Assembly: GCA_963969365.1 (NCBI GenBank)
Contig: OZ017746.1
Location: 3,286,001 to 3,350,000 of the forward strand
Source: Asterochloris sp. CNOR1
Lineage: Eukaryota; Chlorophyta; Trebouxiophyceae; Trebouxiales; Trebouxiaceae
Reading direction: 5' to 3'
Length of the DNA: 64,000 nucleotides
Part shown: in pieces, positions 1-13,100 of the stretch
Numbering within the stretch: the first letter of the stretch is position 1
Layout of the letters: each line of letters starts with the position of its first letter
The notes under the pieces: generated by a model
Told to the model about the DNA's origin: nothing
Seen by the model: the letters and a program-made list of their open reading frames with translations, nothing else
The model's database searches: none
Position numbers and translations under genes: made by a program

Positions 1-950
1 GCGCACCAGCCGTGCAATGGTGCAGAGCGCAGCCGTGACGCAGCGTCAGAAGCGGGGCAGGGATGATGACAGCGATGTCAACTTTGCAGAGGAGGCTGGC
101 AGGATGGTCATTCAGGTGCCCTACTTGAGTAGCTGCTCAATCTGCCCTTGCTGTGCTCCAATACCTGTAGGCGGGTCTTGCATCAAGACGTCATCAGCCT
201 CTGAGGCTCTGGATCACAGCAGACTCCAACTTGAAATCCCCTCTGGCCTGACAACAAGTAGGTAGCAGCCCAACAGCTGTGGGAAACTCTGCGCCTACAA
301 CAGTTGCAGCTGCAGTGTCAATAAGTTCTGTGCAGGACGAGGAGCAGCGCCGGCCAGGTGGCAAGAGGAAGCGGCGTGATGATCCCGATAACTCAGACGA
401 TAGCGACTTCGACGACATCCGTCACATTCATGGCGCCACGGCTGCGCTGAGGGCTGGGGCCAAATCAGACAAGATGGCCGCCTCTCAGGGCGGCAGGTCA
501 CGCAGCGGGAAGTCCTTTGCAGAGAAAAGCAGTGTCGGGGCCAGGAGCGCTGCCACCACTCGTACTGCCGGAGGCAAGAGCGCCCAGCACAGTGGCGACA
601 GGTGAGGGCAGCCTGTGCATAAAGCAGCCTTGCCTGCTGCATTGCTCAGGGCTGTACTGAAAGGTGGCAGAGCGCCTCTGAGTACACTCGCTGGGCCAAT
701 GGACGGGCTTGGCGCAGATGACTGTCAAAGTTGCGTTGCATATTGCAGATTCAAAGCCAGGAAGGGTGCCAAGGGAGACACTAAGGGGAAGAGCAGTGTG
801 GAGCCCTACGCATACTGGCAACTGGACAGGAAATTGCTAAATAGACGCGCCAGCAAGCAGGCAGCTGCAAAAAAGGGCCTACAGGGTGTGGTGAGGGGTG
901 CAAAGGCTGGCACAGCTAAAGGCCGCAAAGCCAAGCGCCAAAGGACTTGA
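1..950 (+). CDS. RRP12: RRP12-like ribosome biogenesis protein, 3' end (partial)
   Basis: Only the C-terminal part is in the window; the 5' part lies off the left edge. Three exons can be read: left edge to 115, 336-601 and 749-950, with stop TGA at 948-950. Joins are in phase (0, then 2). The protein is highly charged: KRGRDDDSDVNFAEEAG, then an acidic stretch NSDDSDFDDI, then a basic end. The last exon carries the family's C-terminal signature: a basic FKARKGAKGDTKGK, then EPYAYWQLDRKLLNRR, then AAAKKGLQGVV and a Lys/Arg-rich end. RRP12 family proteins are HEAT-repeat, NUC173-domain factors for nuclear export and maturation of pre-40S and pre-60S subunits, acting in nucleolus and nucleoplasm; that is family knowledge. 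The HEAT/NUC173 region is not visible here, so the call rests on the C-terminal tail. It converges with RAD50, 184 bp away. Confidence 0.82.
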
Positions 951-1134
951 TCAAGAATGCATGTTTTGCAGATGAGTTTTCAAAATTCTGAGACATGAAT
1001 GCCTTCATCAAGGGGAAGTGTACACTAGACAGCAGCAGGACCTAATTGAACAATGCATGCATTCAGCTGAGGTTGTGCAGTAACAGCACCAGTCATTCAA
1101 GCTGTGTTCAAGATGCTGCACAGATTGAGAAGGC
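951..1134. other. Tail-to-tail spacer between RRP12 and RAD50
   Basis: Short spacer between two convergent stop codons. It presumably holds both 3' UTRs. No coding signal or structured element was recognised. Confidence 0.5.
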
Positions 1135-4100
1135 CTATTCCAAAATGGGCTCCTTCGTGATCAGGCTGTGCTGTTGGTCATCTTTGGTGATGCGAAACCT
1201 GTACTCCGCATGGCCCCTGGTGCCAATGAGCTGCGCAAACCTGCGCAAGGCACAGCACAGCAGTCAGGAACTGCTTGGGCAACGTGACAATAGCCGTCTG
1301 ACCTGAGGGACCAAGCGCCTGCATGGGTGAGGCATGGTTTCACAGACAAGTCAGGTAGCATAAGCCGCTCATCAGCCACCGCAGGGTCATCCTTGCATTG
1401 TAGATGCAGCATTCTGGCTCTTTGATCAGTGGTCATGACAGCTGCAGAATGCCTCAAGCAGGCCCAAGAGGCCTCAAATGTCACAGGTACAATCCGAGAG
1501 AGGCTGAAGACATCACAATACCCAGCTCACTTCTCGTCATGGGTGATGACGATGAGTTGAAAGTTTTCCTGTGCCCGCCGCGCCTCCATGATGCTGCGCA
1601 GCGCCTCCGCCAGGCTCTGGCTGTTGTCTGCGTCCAGATTGGTGGTGGGCTCATCCAATGCCAGAATCCCGCAGTTGAGGCAGAAGGTTTCAGCCAGCGC
1701 CAGGCGGATGATCAGGCAGGCCAGCACCTGCAAGTCTGAGGGGATGCCATGCGCTCCCAGCAGGTGAGGCAAGATCTGCTGCCCAGGGGCAGGCAGATGA
1801 TGGGACAGGCCAAAGACATGGCAGGCATGGAGTCAATTGCAGTGGCCGGCACACGGCTGCATCTGTGGCGATCTGGCTGGGGGGGAGCAGACGCATCACA
1901 GGATGCAGCTGCCAGCATGTTTCTGACAGCAAGCCCTCAGAAGAGCTCCTGACTGAACACCAGCGCACAGTGTTCTTATCTGACCCTCGCGCAGCTGTGT
2001 AGCACACGCACAAAGCCCTTGACAAAGTGCCTCAACTGCTGCTGCTCACTGCCGCAGCTGTGTGCGTCCGACTCCGCCCCTGCTGCTGTGCAGCGTGCAG
2101 CAGCAGACACTAATCAGCCGCCCCCACCTTCTGTCCTGCGCTGCACCTGCTGCGCATGTCCAGCTCGGCACCGCTGGCGTTCATGACAACGCGGTAGTTG
2201 TAGCTGCGCACCCCATCTGCGTCTGCCTTGATCTGGATCATGTCTATGTCCTGCAGCAGCAGGGAGGCCAACTCTGTGATTGCACTGCAATCCTCAGGCG
2301 CCACCACCTTGGTGAGCAGGTGTATGCATGGCTGTGTGCAGCGCTGTGGCAGGCAGCAATCCCTGTGGTGGCGGCATGTTGATGTGCGCGGCTGACCAGC
2401 TTTAATATGTGAGACCTCGGATTTGATTCTACAGAGGGCAAGGGCACCAGCACAAAGGCGCTTTCACGATGTGCGCTGTATACCTTCGTGACATGACCTG
2501 AAGAGGCCTGGGACGCCCTCAGAGCTGCATGTCTCAGACGCTGAGTGCCCACCTGGTTCCTGTAGGTCTTCTGCCACAGCTCCTTGATGACCTTATTGAT
2601 GTCCTGCATCTTGGTGGTGTGGTAGGCCAGCAGGGCCTTCTCCAGAGCCTGCACAGGCACAAGGGGTGCGGTTGATGAAGTCCTGGGCGATCATGAGAAG
2701 ATCCGAGGGAAGGGGGCAGGCTGACTTCCATTGCAGAGCATCAGCTGGTATGACTTCGGCTTGATGACAACCGATGCCCACCTGAATGGGTTTAACTTAT
2801 TCCTGTGTGCAAGTCTGCACCAGTGTGCTGACCCAGACTGCATACTCGGGCCCAGCTATGAAGTGACAGGCACAGGGCATGGCACACTCGGAGGAGAGTT
2901 CGTGCCCCGTAACTGAACATGATGCATGATGTAGACCTCACCACAACAAGCAGATCATTCCCACCTTGTGGTACTTGTCCAAGTCATTGACTGCCATGCG
3001 TGTGGTCTCCACCTCCACCTGCTTGTGCATGAACTTTTTGTCGATGTCCTGCAGGTTGGGGGCGGCCAGCCCCTGCTGCGCGCGCTCCACATTCATGAGC
3101 AGGGTCTGGATGGCCCCGCTCAGCATGTCCGCCTCCGTGCGCTTGGCCTGGTTCTGCCCGCTGAGGGCGACCCACTCCTGGTGGAGGGCTTCGCGGCTGC
3201 CAGCCTGCAGGCGCAAGGGAGTGAGTGGCGAGCCTGCCACAGGGTCCAGTGAGCAGCACGCGATCCTCTCCCGCGACCAGAAGTGACACAGACACAATGG
3301 TGGACTGCTTGCAGTCTCTGCGCTGAAGTTTGACAACTCCAAATGGAGGCCTTCACGGCTGCTGGCCTGCAGGCTTGAGGGAGTGGGTGGCAAGCCTGCA
3401 TCTACAGCCCAGTGCCTGACTGCAGGCCTGCAGGGGAGGATGCTGCACTTTCGCAACCTGTCATAGCCTGCAGGTGGGCAGGCCATCGCCAGTGGTACCA
3501 GCCGCCCGAAGTGATCAGGCGATACCTTGCAGGAGCCCCCATCCACCCACCTGCCCCTTCTGCCGAGCAATGTCCTGCATGCGAGCCACGCGGTTGTCCT
3601 GCTCCTTCTCGAGGTGCTTGAACTCCAGCAGGGACTTCAGGTTGCGCCTCTCGATCTCTGCATCCTGTTCTGCATTTTCCAGCTTTGCCTGCTCTGTCAG
3701 GGCAGCCTGCAAGGCAGAGGTAGAGTTGTCAGGCAACGGGGAACACTAGAACTGCACAGGGATGAAAGCCTGCAGGGGAGATGGGGTGCTCCTGTGTCTG
3801 CAAGGTGGGTGTATGCAGTCTGCGAGGAATGCGCTAGGAGTGGCAGGCATGGCCAGCTGGGCTGGACGGCCTGATCCCGGAGGGCCGCCTTTGGCAATCA
3901 GGTATCTGAGTCAGGCAAGAACAGGCACATGAACAGCAGGCTTGCCAGCCCATTGGAGGTGCAGCAGACCTGAGGGGGACCCCAGCTGTGATGCTGCAGC
4001 GCAGATACCGACTCTGAGAGGCGCAACCCTGCCTGGAAATCCACTGCGATGACCAGCGATCAGGCAGTGATCTGACGGCCAAGCGGCCTTGTGGAGGTTT

Positions 4101-7100
4101 TGGATGCAGCACATCAGCAATGCTGCTATGTCCTCGTGCAGCGAGCCTGACAGCTGGCACTGCACAGCAGGAGAAGGAGCACTGCAGGAGCATCCGCCCG
4201 CGGGCTGCCACTGCATTTCACCAATCGACCCAGCAGTCAGCAACAAGTGCCTGCCTAACAAGTGCACCCATCTCTTGCGTGCAGCTCCATCAGCATCGAC
4301 AACTCTGCAGGCTGTGCCATCTGTGTGCTCTAGCCACTCCACCTGCCTCAGGCTTGCATCCCCACAAGCATCACCATCAGCCCAGCTCAGCCTGCCTAAC
4401 CCTTTTGTCGTTGTCTGCCGCAGGGGTGGCTTCATCAGCAGGCACCCCACCCACCTGCAAGCTCCCCTGTACGTCATGCAGCTGACGAGTGCAGCCCTCA
4501 CCTGCGTTGGGCACGGCAGGCCTGCAAGACCAGCAACAACCCACCTGGAGGTTTTGTTCTGCCTTCTCCAGCTTCCTGCGGCAGTTGTTGAGGTCCTGCT
4601 TGATCTTCTGTAGCTTGTCTGCCTTGGCCTCTTGTGTGTACACCTCGATGGCCCCCGACATCTGCCTGAACCTGATCTCCAAGGTTTGCATCTCCTGCAG
4701 GCGGCTCTCGTGCTGGCTCACTACCTGGGCGTCTGCAGAGCGCGCACTTTCGCGCTCACTGCAGACAGGGTTTGGGGCGTGGTTGAGACATGTCAGCGGG
4801 AAGGGTCATCTGGCCATACAGCAGCAACAGCCATCTGTGGCACAGCCCGGGCGCAAGCTCCTGTCAGTAGTTCAGGATGTGTGGTGTGCAGCAAGTGGAG
4901 CCCTTTGGAATGCAAGTGCAGGGCAAGCACAGCCTGTGAGCTGAAGCAGGCGCAGCATCCTTGTGTCTCCTCCAGGCAGCTGGAGACAAGCATGGAATGC
5001 CAGTCAGCTGCAGCATGGCAGCAGTGCAGCAAAGCAGGCACATGCTCATCCCAGAGCACATGGTGGGTGTGAGGCCCAGCAGCAACCCAACAGAGGATGT
5101 CTGCATCCAGGAGGGGCCAGCGTCTGCGAACAGGCTTACATCGGCTGAAAAAAACAAGCAACACATGTCAGCAAGAGTTCTTTGTCCATGAGGCTCAAAG
5201 GTTGGTGAGATCGTTTTAGCTGATGTTAACGCACCTATACAGGTTGGGAACTCTATGCCGCTTGACAAGATGCCTTTGGGTGCGGAAACAGGCTAAAGCC
5301 ATCATGCTGTACCTGCAGAGATTGCCTTTCGCATGTGACAAAGAATCCAGGGGCCTCACCTCTGGTGGGTCTGCAGCTTGTCCAGCAGTGGTCGTGTTGC
5401 CTCTGGAAGCAGCACAGACCTTGACCAAGTGCCCGACAATCACTGAGAATCACCTGTCACGCGTCTGCAGCGACTGCTTGGAACCCCACACCCTCCCTTG
5501 AAGTTGCCCCACACCAGATGCCCCCGGGCTTACCTCTGGTAGGTGTGCAGCTTGTCCAGCAGGGGCTGCTTGGCCCCTTGTTGCTGGGCCAGCTCGTCCC
5601 TTAGGCGGGTGCCCGCAGCCTGCAGCTCCCCCAGCTGCTTCTCCACATCAGTCCGCCGCTGCAGCTGGTGGCGAGCCTGCATGAGGTCCGCCTGCGCCTT
5701 GTGCAGCTGGGCTGTGAAGCCAGAGATGGTCTCCCTGCAGGCCAGGGGTCAGCGCTTGAGCTTGGTGCACATGCCTGCTGCAGGCTGATGGCATGCGGCA
5801 GGAGACACATGTGACACAAGACAGAGTCCTTGCGCCTTGTGCAGCTGAATGTGCAGTCCTGCAGGGGCATGATAGGGTGGGCTGCGGCATTGGGCGCTGC
5901 AGCTGCGGGCAGGCCAGCGGGATGTGCAGCTGGGGTGGTGAGTTTCAAGGAGAAGAGATCAGCAAAGGAGTAGCTAGAGCTTTCGATTGTGCATGATGAC
6001 ATCAGTCCCAAGTGTGATGTGGCAATGGGTCCCTGCAGGGCACGGCACTGGTTCTCTTCCTGCAGCCTGTGGGTCATCAGCTGCTGCAGGAAGGTAGAGT
6101 GTGCGCAGCTGCAATGAGCACAGACGATACAGGCTGCGAATTGAGGCAGCAACTTCGGCTTGTGTTGCACATCCTCGGCAGATGCTCTAAGTGGCGGTGA
6201 CCGCTTGGGTGCAAGCTGTCAACTGGCACAAGTAAGGCCTATAATCCTTCACCGAGTGGTGGTGTTGGCCACCACAGCAGCGAGCTAGGTGATGCTCTGA
6301 GGAAGCAAGACGGGTCAGGCTGCTCAGCCTCACCTCATGCGGTCGCGCCGCAGGACGAGCTGGTCCCTCTTGCCCTCCTGCTCCCCCTTGCTGGCCTCAG
6401 CCTCCTCCATATCAGCGTCCACGTCCTGCAGTGTCCGCTGGCCGGTGCCCTGCTGCAGATCAGCCTGCACAGACATGCAGCTGGGAAGGTGAGCCCTGTT
6501 CAGCAGGCTGCCTCCTGTCCAGGTACTGCAGGACCTGCAGTGCCCTCCCAGAGGTCCTCCCCAGGGGCGGCTCCTCGCAGGGCACATCAGGAATATTATG
6601 CTTTACAGCAAAGGCTACAGGTGCTAGCTGATGAGACATGAGGAGGGATGCGCTGCCAGGCATTCAACTTGCAGAGTGGGGCCTGGCCTGCTGGGTGTAG
6701 CAGTGGCTGCCATGCATGCTTGGATCTGCTTCAGCACGGTGCACAGGCAGACCTCCAGCTGGGTGATGTTGCGCTTGATGTCCTGGACCTCCCCCAGCAG
6801 CCTAGTCAGGGGCCACGCCACATCTCGCTGCACATCACTTGCCACCTGCAAGCCAGTAGGGAGAGCTGCAGTGGTTGTCCAGCAGGCAAGTCCACAAAGG
6901 GGCCATCCCACACAGCTTCGCGGAGCGGTGGCCTTCTGTGCATGTGTCCCACAGCAGGCTCTTGCTGATGGCAGGCATCAGGCATAATGCCACGAGCTGC
7001 TGCTGCCAGGTAGGCCTGGCAGCAACCCTTCGTGCAGCAGCTGCACACAGGACCTGCACAAGGCATGATGCCCGTCCCACCAGATCAAGCACCAATTCTG

Positions 7101-10100
7101 TTTGACTCGGCCAATGCCAGGCCCCCTGCCCCACACCACACAAGCCAGAGGCTTCTTCATAGCATCATGTACACATCACACCTTTGCATCCACGCTGACT
7201 GCCACCATGCAGTCAGCCAGCTCACTCTCCCGCCCCTCCAGCTGGACGACCTCTGCCTGCAGCTCTGCGGCCTTCTTTCTCAGCACAGGCAGCTCCCGCT
7301 CCTTCAGTGCATCCGCCCTGCACAGGTGGGCACAGGTGGAGCCTGGCGGGCGTGGCAAGATGTGGTGCAGCAAGACTGATCGAAGGCAAGATGTGCCCGA
7401 ACACATGCGGGCCACAGAAGCCTGGGAGTGGCCCAGTTGGCGCAGTGCTTGCAAGCCAGGCAGGCATGATGGCAAAGCAGCAGCATGCTGGCCATCAACA
7501 GTCTTGGGTCTGCCCTGCACTGGGCTGTGACCCAGCGCAAGACAAGCAAGAGTTTGCAGCAGCTGCATGGGTGCAGGCAGCACTTCCAAGCCACAGTCAT
7601 CAGGCTGTTGGGAACTGCAAACACTGACAGGAAGGCATGGACTCGGCCGCCCACTTTTAATGCAGATGCTGCGGGGTTGTCTGTATCTGACGCATGCAGA
7701 ATCCTGCAGGAATGCAGGCGACGAGCAACAGCCTCCAGGCATGCACCTCACCTCAGAGACAGCGGCTGCAGGTTCTTCAGTGTCTGCAGCTGCGTCTTCA
7801 GCTTGTTCATGGAAGTCTCCAGCCTGGCCTTCTGCGAAGGAACTGCTGATAGCGTTTGGTCCTGCAACATGCCATGCCCTGGCAGCGTCAACGACAGGCT
7901 TGTTGAGCCCGCCCCTCAGCAGCAGCCGCGGGGCTGTTGCATCTGAGCTGGAAGCTTGTGGGGCAGTGTCTGTGACATGTGTCACTGAGGTAGCAGCCAA
8001 GTGTCAGAGGACTAGGCTGAGACCCTTTGACCCCAATTGGAAACCTCTTGCGGTGGCCCTACCCCTACACTCTGCACATGCTGGCATTTTGTGTTGGTCG
8101 TGAACTGTCCGAGGGGGCGACTCCTACTACTCCATGGCACATGCAGTGCTCGACTCACCTGTCTGCTGAAAAAATCCTCCATCTCTCTGCCCTCAGCCAG
8201 CCGCCTGCCGCAGGTGTGACACTCTTTGCGCTCCTGCGCGTGCGTCTTGTTGTGGATAACCATTGTGGTCATGGAGTCCAGGCGTGCCTTCTGGTTGTGC
8301 TGTTGGACGCGCTTCTGCTCCAGAGTGTTGACAACATTGGTCAGCGGCTGCTGGACCGCATCCTGCAGGACACAGCACAGCAAATGCAGCGCACTGGCAT
8401 TGGCCCAGTGCATGCTCTGCTGCTCCAGGCTCTGCTGTCACGTCCATGGCTCCAGCATCGTGTCCTGCAGGAAAAGGCACAGCAACATGCTATGTGTGAT
8501 TGTCATGCTCATGGAGTCACAGCTGTCCCACAGTGTCAGCCTGTTGGTGGATGACTCTTCTGCCTCACTGCAGGGCAGCGCACAACACATGCTCCGGTCG
8601 GAGCATGCGGGGCTCCAGGGTGTTGGGCCCGGCTGCTGGAGGTCTGCTGAGCTTCCTGCTGCGGGGCAGTGAGCAGCACACAGTTGGACAGCGCTTGATC
8701 ACATGCCTCAGTCACGGCATTCTGGTGGGCTGTGCTGCTGCTTCCATCCATGCATGGTGGCCAGCGCACAGCCAGCTCCATGCTGGCTGGCAACTGAGTG
8801 TCTGACCCACCCCCAGGGGCGGCGCTTACATTCCCATCCAGTGATGAGATGACCCATCTCCTGCACAAAACCCCCTGAACTGGCTTGCAGGCTGCCAGAG
8901 ACAGCACTGTGACAAGAGGGGCTCTCTTGGCGACAGTGGCGGGGAGGCCCCACCTCCTGCAATCAGCGGTGAATCGGCTTGCAGGCACTGACCCAGCATC
9001 AACAGAAGCTCCCCATAAAGTGGTCCCTTTGGCCTACAAAGGCAGCCCAGAGATAGCCATTACCTCCTGGACTACAGCCCTGAGCTGAGTGCTCAGCTGC
9101 ATCTGTGCCTGCTGCAGTTCCTGCTCCTTGGAAGACAACTGGGACTGGGTCTCGCTCAGCACAGCCCCCTTGGAAGACAGGTTCTGCTTTGCCACGTTCA
9201 GCTCTGCCTGCCTTGCAGTAAGCTCTTCCTGAGCTGTCCTCACTGCCTGCTGCACCAGCGCGCTCAGCTGGTCTGGCTGTGGCAGATCTGCAGCAGGCAG
9301 CAAACAACTCTGGATCAGTTCAGAAGCAGGCCTGTCAGCAGGGTGTGGACATTGCACAGCCCAGCGCATCACACCAAGAATGCGAAGTGCAGGCTCTACT
9401 ACAGCACGCTGCACTGTTTACTTGCTGCTTGAGGCTTAAGAGAGACCTGCTGAAGGGGAAGCTCTTGCTCATTCCTCTGGCGACCACTGCACAGCTCTGA
9501 GCAAGGCCACACAGTTTCCCACTGCGCATTCCTACCTATGGCCTGGGCACTTTCCTGAACATTGCCGCGCTGCCTACCATCGGCAGCTGCCAGCGGTTCA
9601 GCAGACCCACCTGCCCTCTTCAGCACCTGCTCCAGGTTGCTATGCTGCGCCTCAACCAGGCGCTGGATGCGCTCCTGCTTCTGCTGTAGGGCTTCCCTCA
9701 TCAGGCCTAGCCGCGTCAGTGCCTCTCCCGCGGCGGCCAGCTGTGCCCGCTCCTGGTGGAGCGCAGGGCAGCGGTCAATGATTGCAGCCTGTCTCTGACT
9801 GACAAAGCAGAGTCACCACAGGGCCCGACCTGTTAAGCAGCCAGCAGATGTGTGCTGTATTGCTGACATGGAGTGCAGGCAGCCATCAGGCGCGCCGACA
9901 TGAGTGGGCTGCAGCACAGCGTCTGGGTAGGGAGCAACTGTCGCCAGCTGCTATGCTGTCTGCCTCATTGCAGAAAGATCTCTTCTGGCAGCACTTGGGG
10001 CTGGGCAGCACAGGGCACTGGCAGCCTTGGCCCCGGCTAGCAGCTGCGACAGCTGGTGAAGCCTGTGCTTTCTTTAGATCGAGCAGAGACCCACAAACAT

Positions 10101-13100
10101 ACAAGATGCACCCCTCATTTAATTAGCAAACCTGCCGCAGTTGGCACCGGGTGCTGCAGATGCAGCTGCTGAGAGGGTGCCCAGCAGGGGACAGGCAAGG
10201 TGACGCCTGCAGCACACTCACCTGCCGCAGCTGGTCGATTTTCTGTTTGTCCGCCTCTGCAGCTGCTGACAGGGTCCTCAGCTGGACATCCACATCCAGC
10301 CTGTGCAGGCGCTCCCGCTCCTTGTCCAGGCTGCTCTTGCATTCCTCCTCCCGGCGCGCAAAGCTGTCCAGGGCCAGCTGGTTGACTGAGATGCTGCTCA
10401 GCTGCAGCAGCAGTGCAATTGTCCATGCTCACGACCATCTTTCAAGTGGTCAGTGTGGCCCGCAGATTGGCTGAGCTCTGAAAGCTTTACATCCAGCAGC
10501 AGCAAGCTGCGCAGGCAAATCAGGCATTGCAGTTGCAGAGCAGCACAGTCTAGAAACAGTAGCTGTGCAGGGCTTCTGCACGAAGGAGACCAGAAATGAG
10601 AAGAGCTTCCAGGTGCGCCCTGCAGCATGAGGCAGCTGGCAGGCAGCAGAAGACACTAGAACAGCAGCCCCTGCAGGAGGAGGCCTTGCCCCTCCTTTGC
10701 ACTGGCTGCGTGACTGCTCAGCCCTGCCAGTTGCCCTGTCCGGTGATTGAGAGGGTGCCTATCGGCATGCTGATGCTGAGCCTTCTCAGGGCGTGTAAGA
10801 GGACTGCCAGCATGCTTGACGAGCCAAGCCTCACCTGCTGGTTCAGCTGGCGCGCCTTGTCCTCCCCTTCCCTCAGGCGCTTGTGCTTGTTACTCTGTTC
10901 CAGGTCATGGTTCTGGATGTCCTGCCTGACCCCATCAATGAGGGCGCCCTTCTCTTCATCCCGCCTCCTGCACTAGGGCAAGCAAGGTCTCTCAGCAAGT
11001 CGAATGCCTCTGCCTTCCTGCCTTCGACCCTGTCAATGAGGGGCCTCTTCTCCTCAAGCGTGCTCCAGCAGAGCTTAGTTCCATGCCTGAAGATGCCCTG
11101 CGTCTCACCACGACACCTTGCTATCTGCTGCGCAGGATGCTGCCAGGAATGGACTGATCCTCTGCAACCCACCACTGCTCCGAAACCATGTGAACCAGAA
11201 GCTCGGCGCACAGCGCTTGTCTCTAGTAAATGCCGCCGTACGGGAAGCAGCCTGCACCCACATCTGACGACCCTGCAGACACCTGTGTACAAGCAAGCAT
11301 GTCAAACCATGGCATCAACTTTCTGCACCCTCTCCCCTGGTGCTGTCAGTTTTGCACCATCTTCCTGCAACATCACACCCTTGCAACATGTCAGCACCCT
11401 GTCGGCACCCCCTGAGCTCCCACCCGCCGCAGAGCATCCTCGCAGCACCTTGTGCTGCCGCCAAAGAGTGCACAATCTGGCCACCAGTGGATGCACACCT
11501 GCTGGTGGCCTTCACCTTCATCAGCTGGGCAGACAGCTTGGTGCTCTTGGACAGCAGGTGCCCACCTGTTGTTGTCCTTGACCTCCCTCAGCTGGACAGA
11601 GAGGTCCTGCAGCTTTGCTGCCAGCGCCCGGCTGAACTGGGCAACAGTGTCCACAGGGAGGGTGCCGCCTGGTGGCAGCTGCAGCAGGCCTGTCTCCTGG
11701 GCAGCGTCATGCATGAATTGATCACGGTCAACAAGCTGGCGGCTGTGGGCGTCAGCCTCAGCTTGCAAGGTGCCCTGGCGGGGTAACAGCTGCAGCAGCA
11801 GGGCAGCCCTAGGTCAATGCTTGCTGGTGTACCTTTCAGAGCAGCAGCAGCAGCTGCAGCAGTTGTGTGCTGGATAGTTGTATGCTGCTGCAGCGGGACA
11901 GAGCAGCGTGGCTCCCTTTGGACTATGCCTGTGTGCTGCACAAGCGGGTGATGGGCAAGTGCCCTACTGACCATTGTCTAGCCTGAGTTGTCATCTCGGA
12001 TTCCAGATTTGCAACACTGGAACCTCGCACTCACCCGCTCCTGCTCTTCCCTCCTTGCTGCCATGGTCTGGCGCAGACTGAGGATCTGACTTTTGACCTG
12101 CAGCAGCTTCTGGTATGTCCCTGACTGGTTCTGGTTCTCCTCAAACTCCCTCAGCCAGTCCTCAACATCCTCCAGGCTTGTACCCTCCAGAGCATCGCCC
12201 TGTTCCTGTGCCTGCGCAAGCACTCAGCAGCTGTCCACTTGGCTGTCAGCAAGGACAGGAAATGGGGCCTTGGGGCAATGGCCCTGCCAGAAAAATACAG
12301 TGGCCAAGGGTCCACTCAGAGCATTGTCCTGGTTGCCTGTCTGCGTAAAGCCACAGCAGCACTGCTTTTCAGGCTCAGGCCCAGGGCATCCCTGTGCACG
12401 AGAGCGCAGCGGCAACATCTGCTGCAAACTGCCGGCAGCTGTACTGGCGAGGAGGCTTCCCACTGTGCCCACCCAATGCAGCAGAGTCAGTCCCACACCT
12501 GACGCATCATCAGCCAGGCACACAAGCTCCACACATGGCAGTGTGAGGCTACACCACACTGAACAGTCCCAACAGCAGAGTCAGGGCTGCCCTGACAGGG
12601 CATCTCACCTCCAGCCGCGTCTGCATGGCTGCCAGCTGCTTGGCCACCATCTCCTGCTGCATCTCCAGGTGCCGCATCTCATCATCAAAGCCGGTGAACC
12701 TTTCAAGCTGCGTGGAGATGGTATCCATCTGGGCCTTGGCTACCTGCGCGCCAGGACAATCCGGCTGAGCGTGCAGAGAGACATGGCTGAGGCACAGCAT
12801 GCTGAGGCCGAGCGGACTGGGCCTGTGGTTAGCATTCTGGGACTTACAAGGGTTAAGGTGCTCCCAGTTAATTGAGCTCTGCACTTGAAAACGGGGCTTG
12901 GCTGCTGCAGCAGATGCTGGCTGGCACTGCGATGCCAGAGACGGGAACAACACACATGCACTCCTGAGGCAGCACAGCCAAGCAATACCAGTACAAAGAC
13001 TGCATGAGCCAGTGATAATCTGACTGAACAAGCTACCTGACACTCATCTCAACCTGCAGTGCTGCCTCCATTGCACCAAGCCATGAGTTCTATGGCTTCA

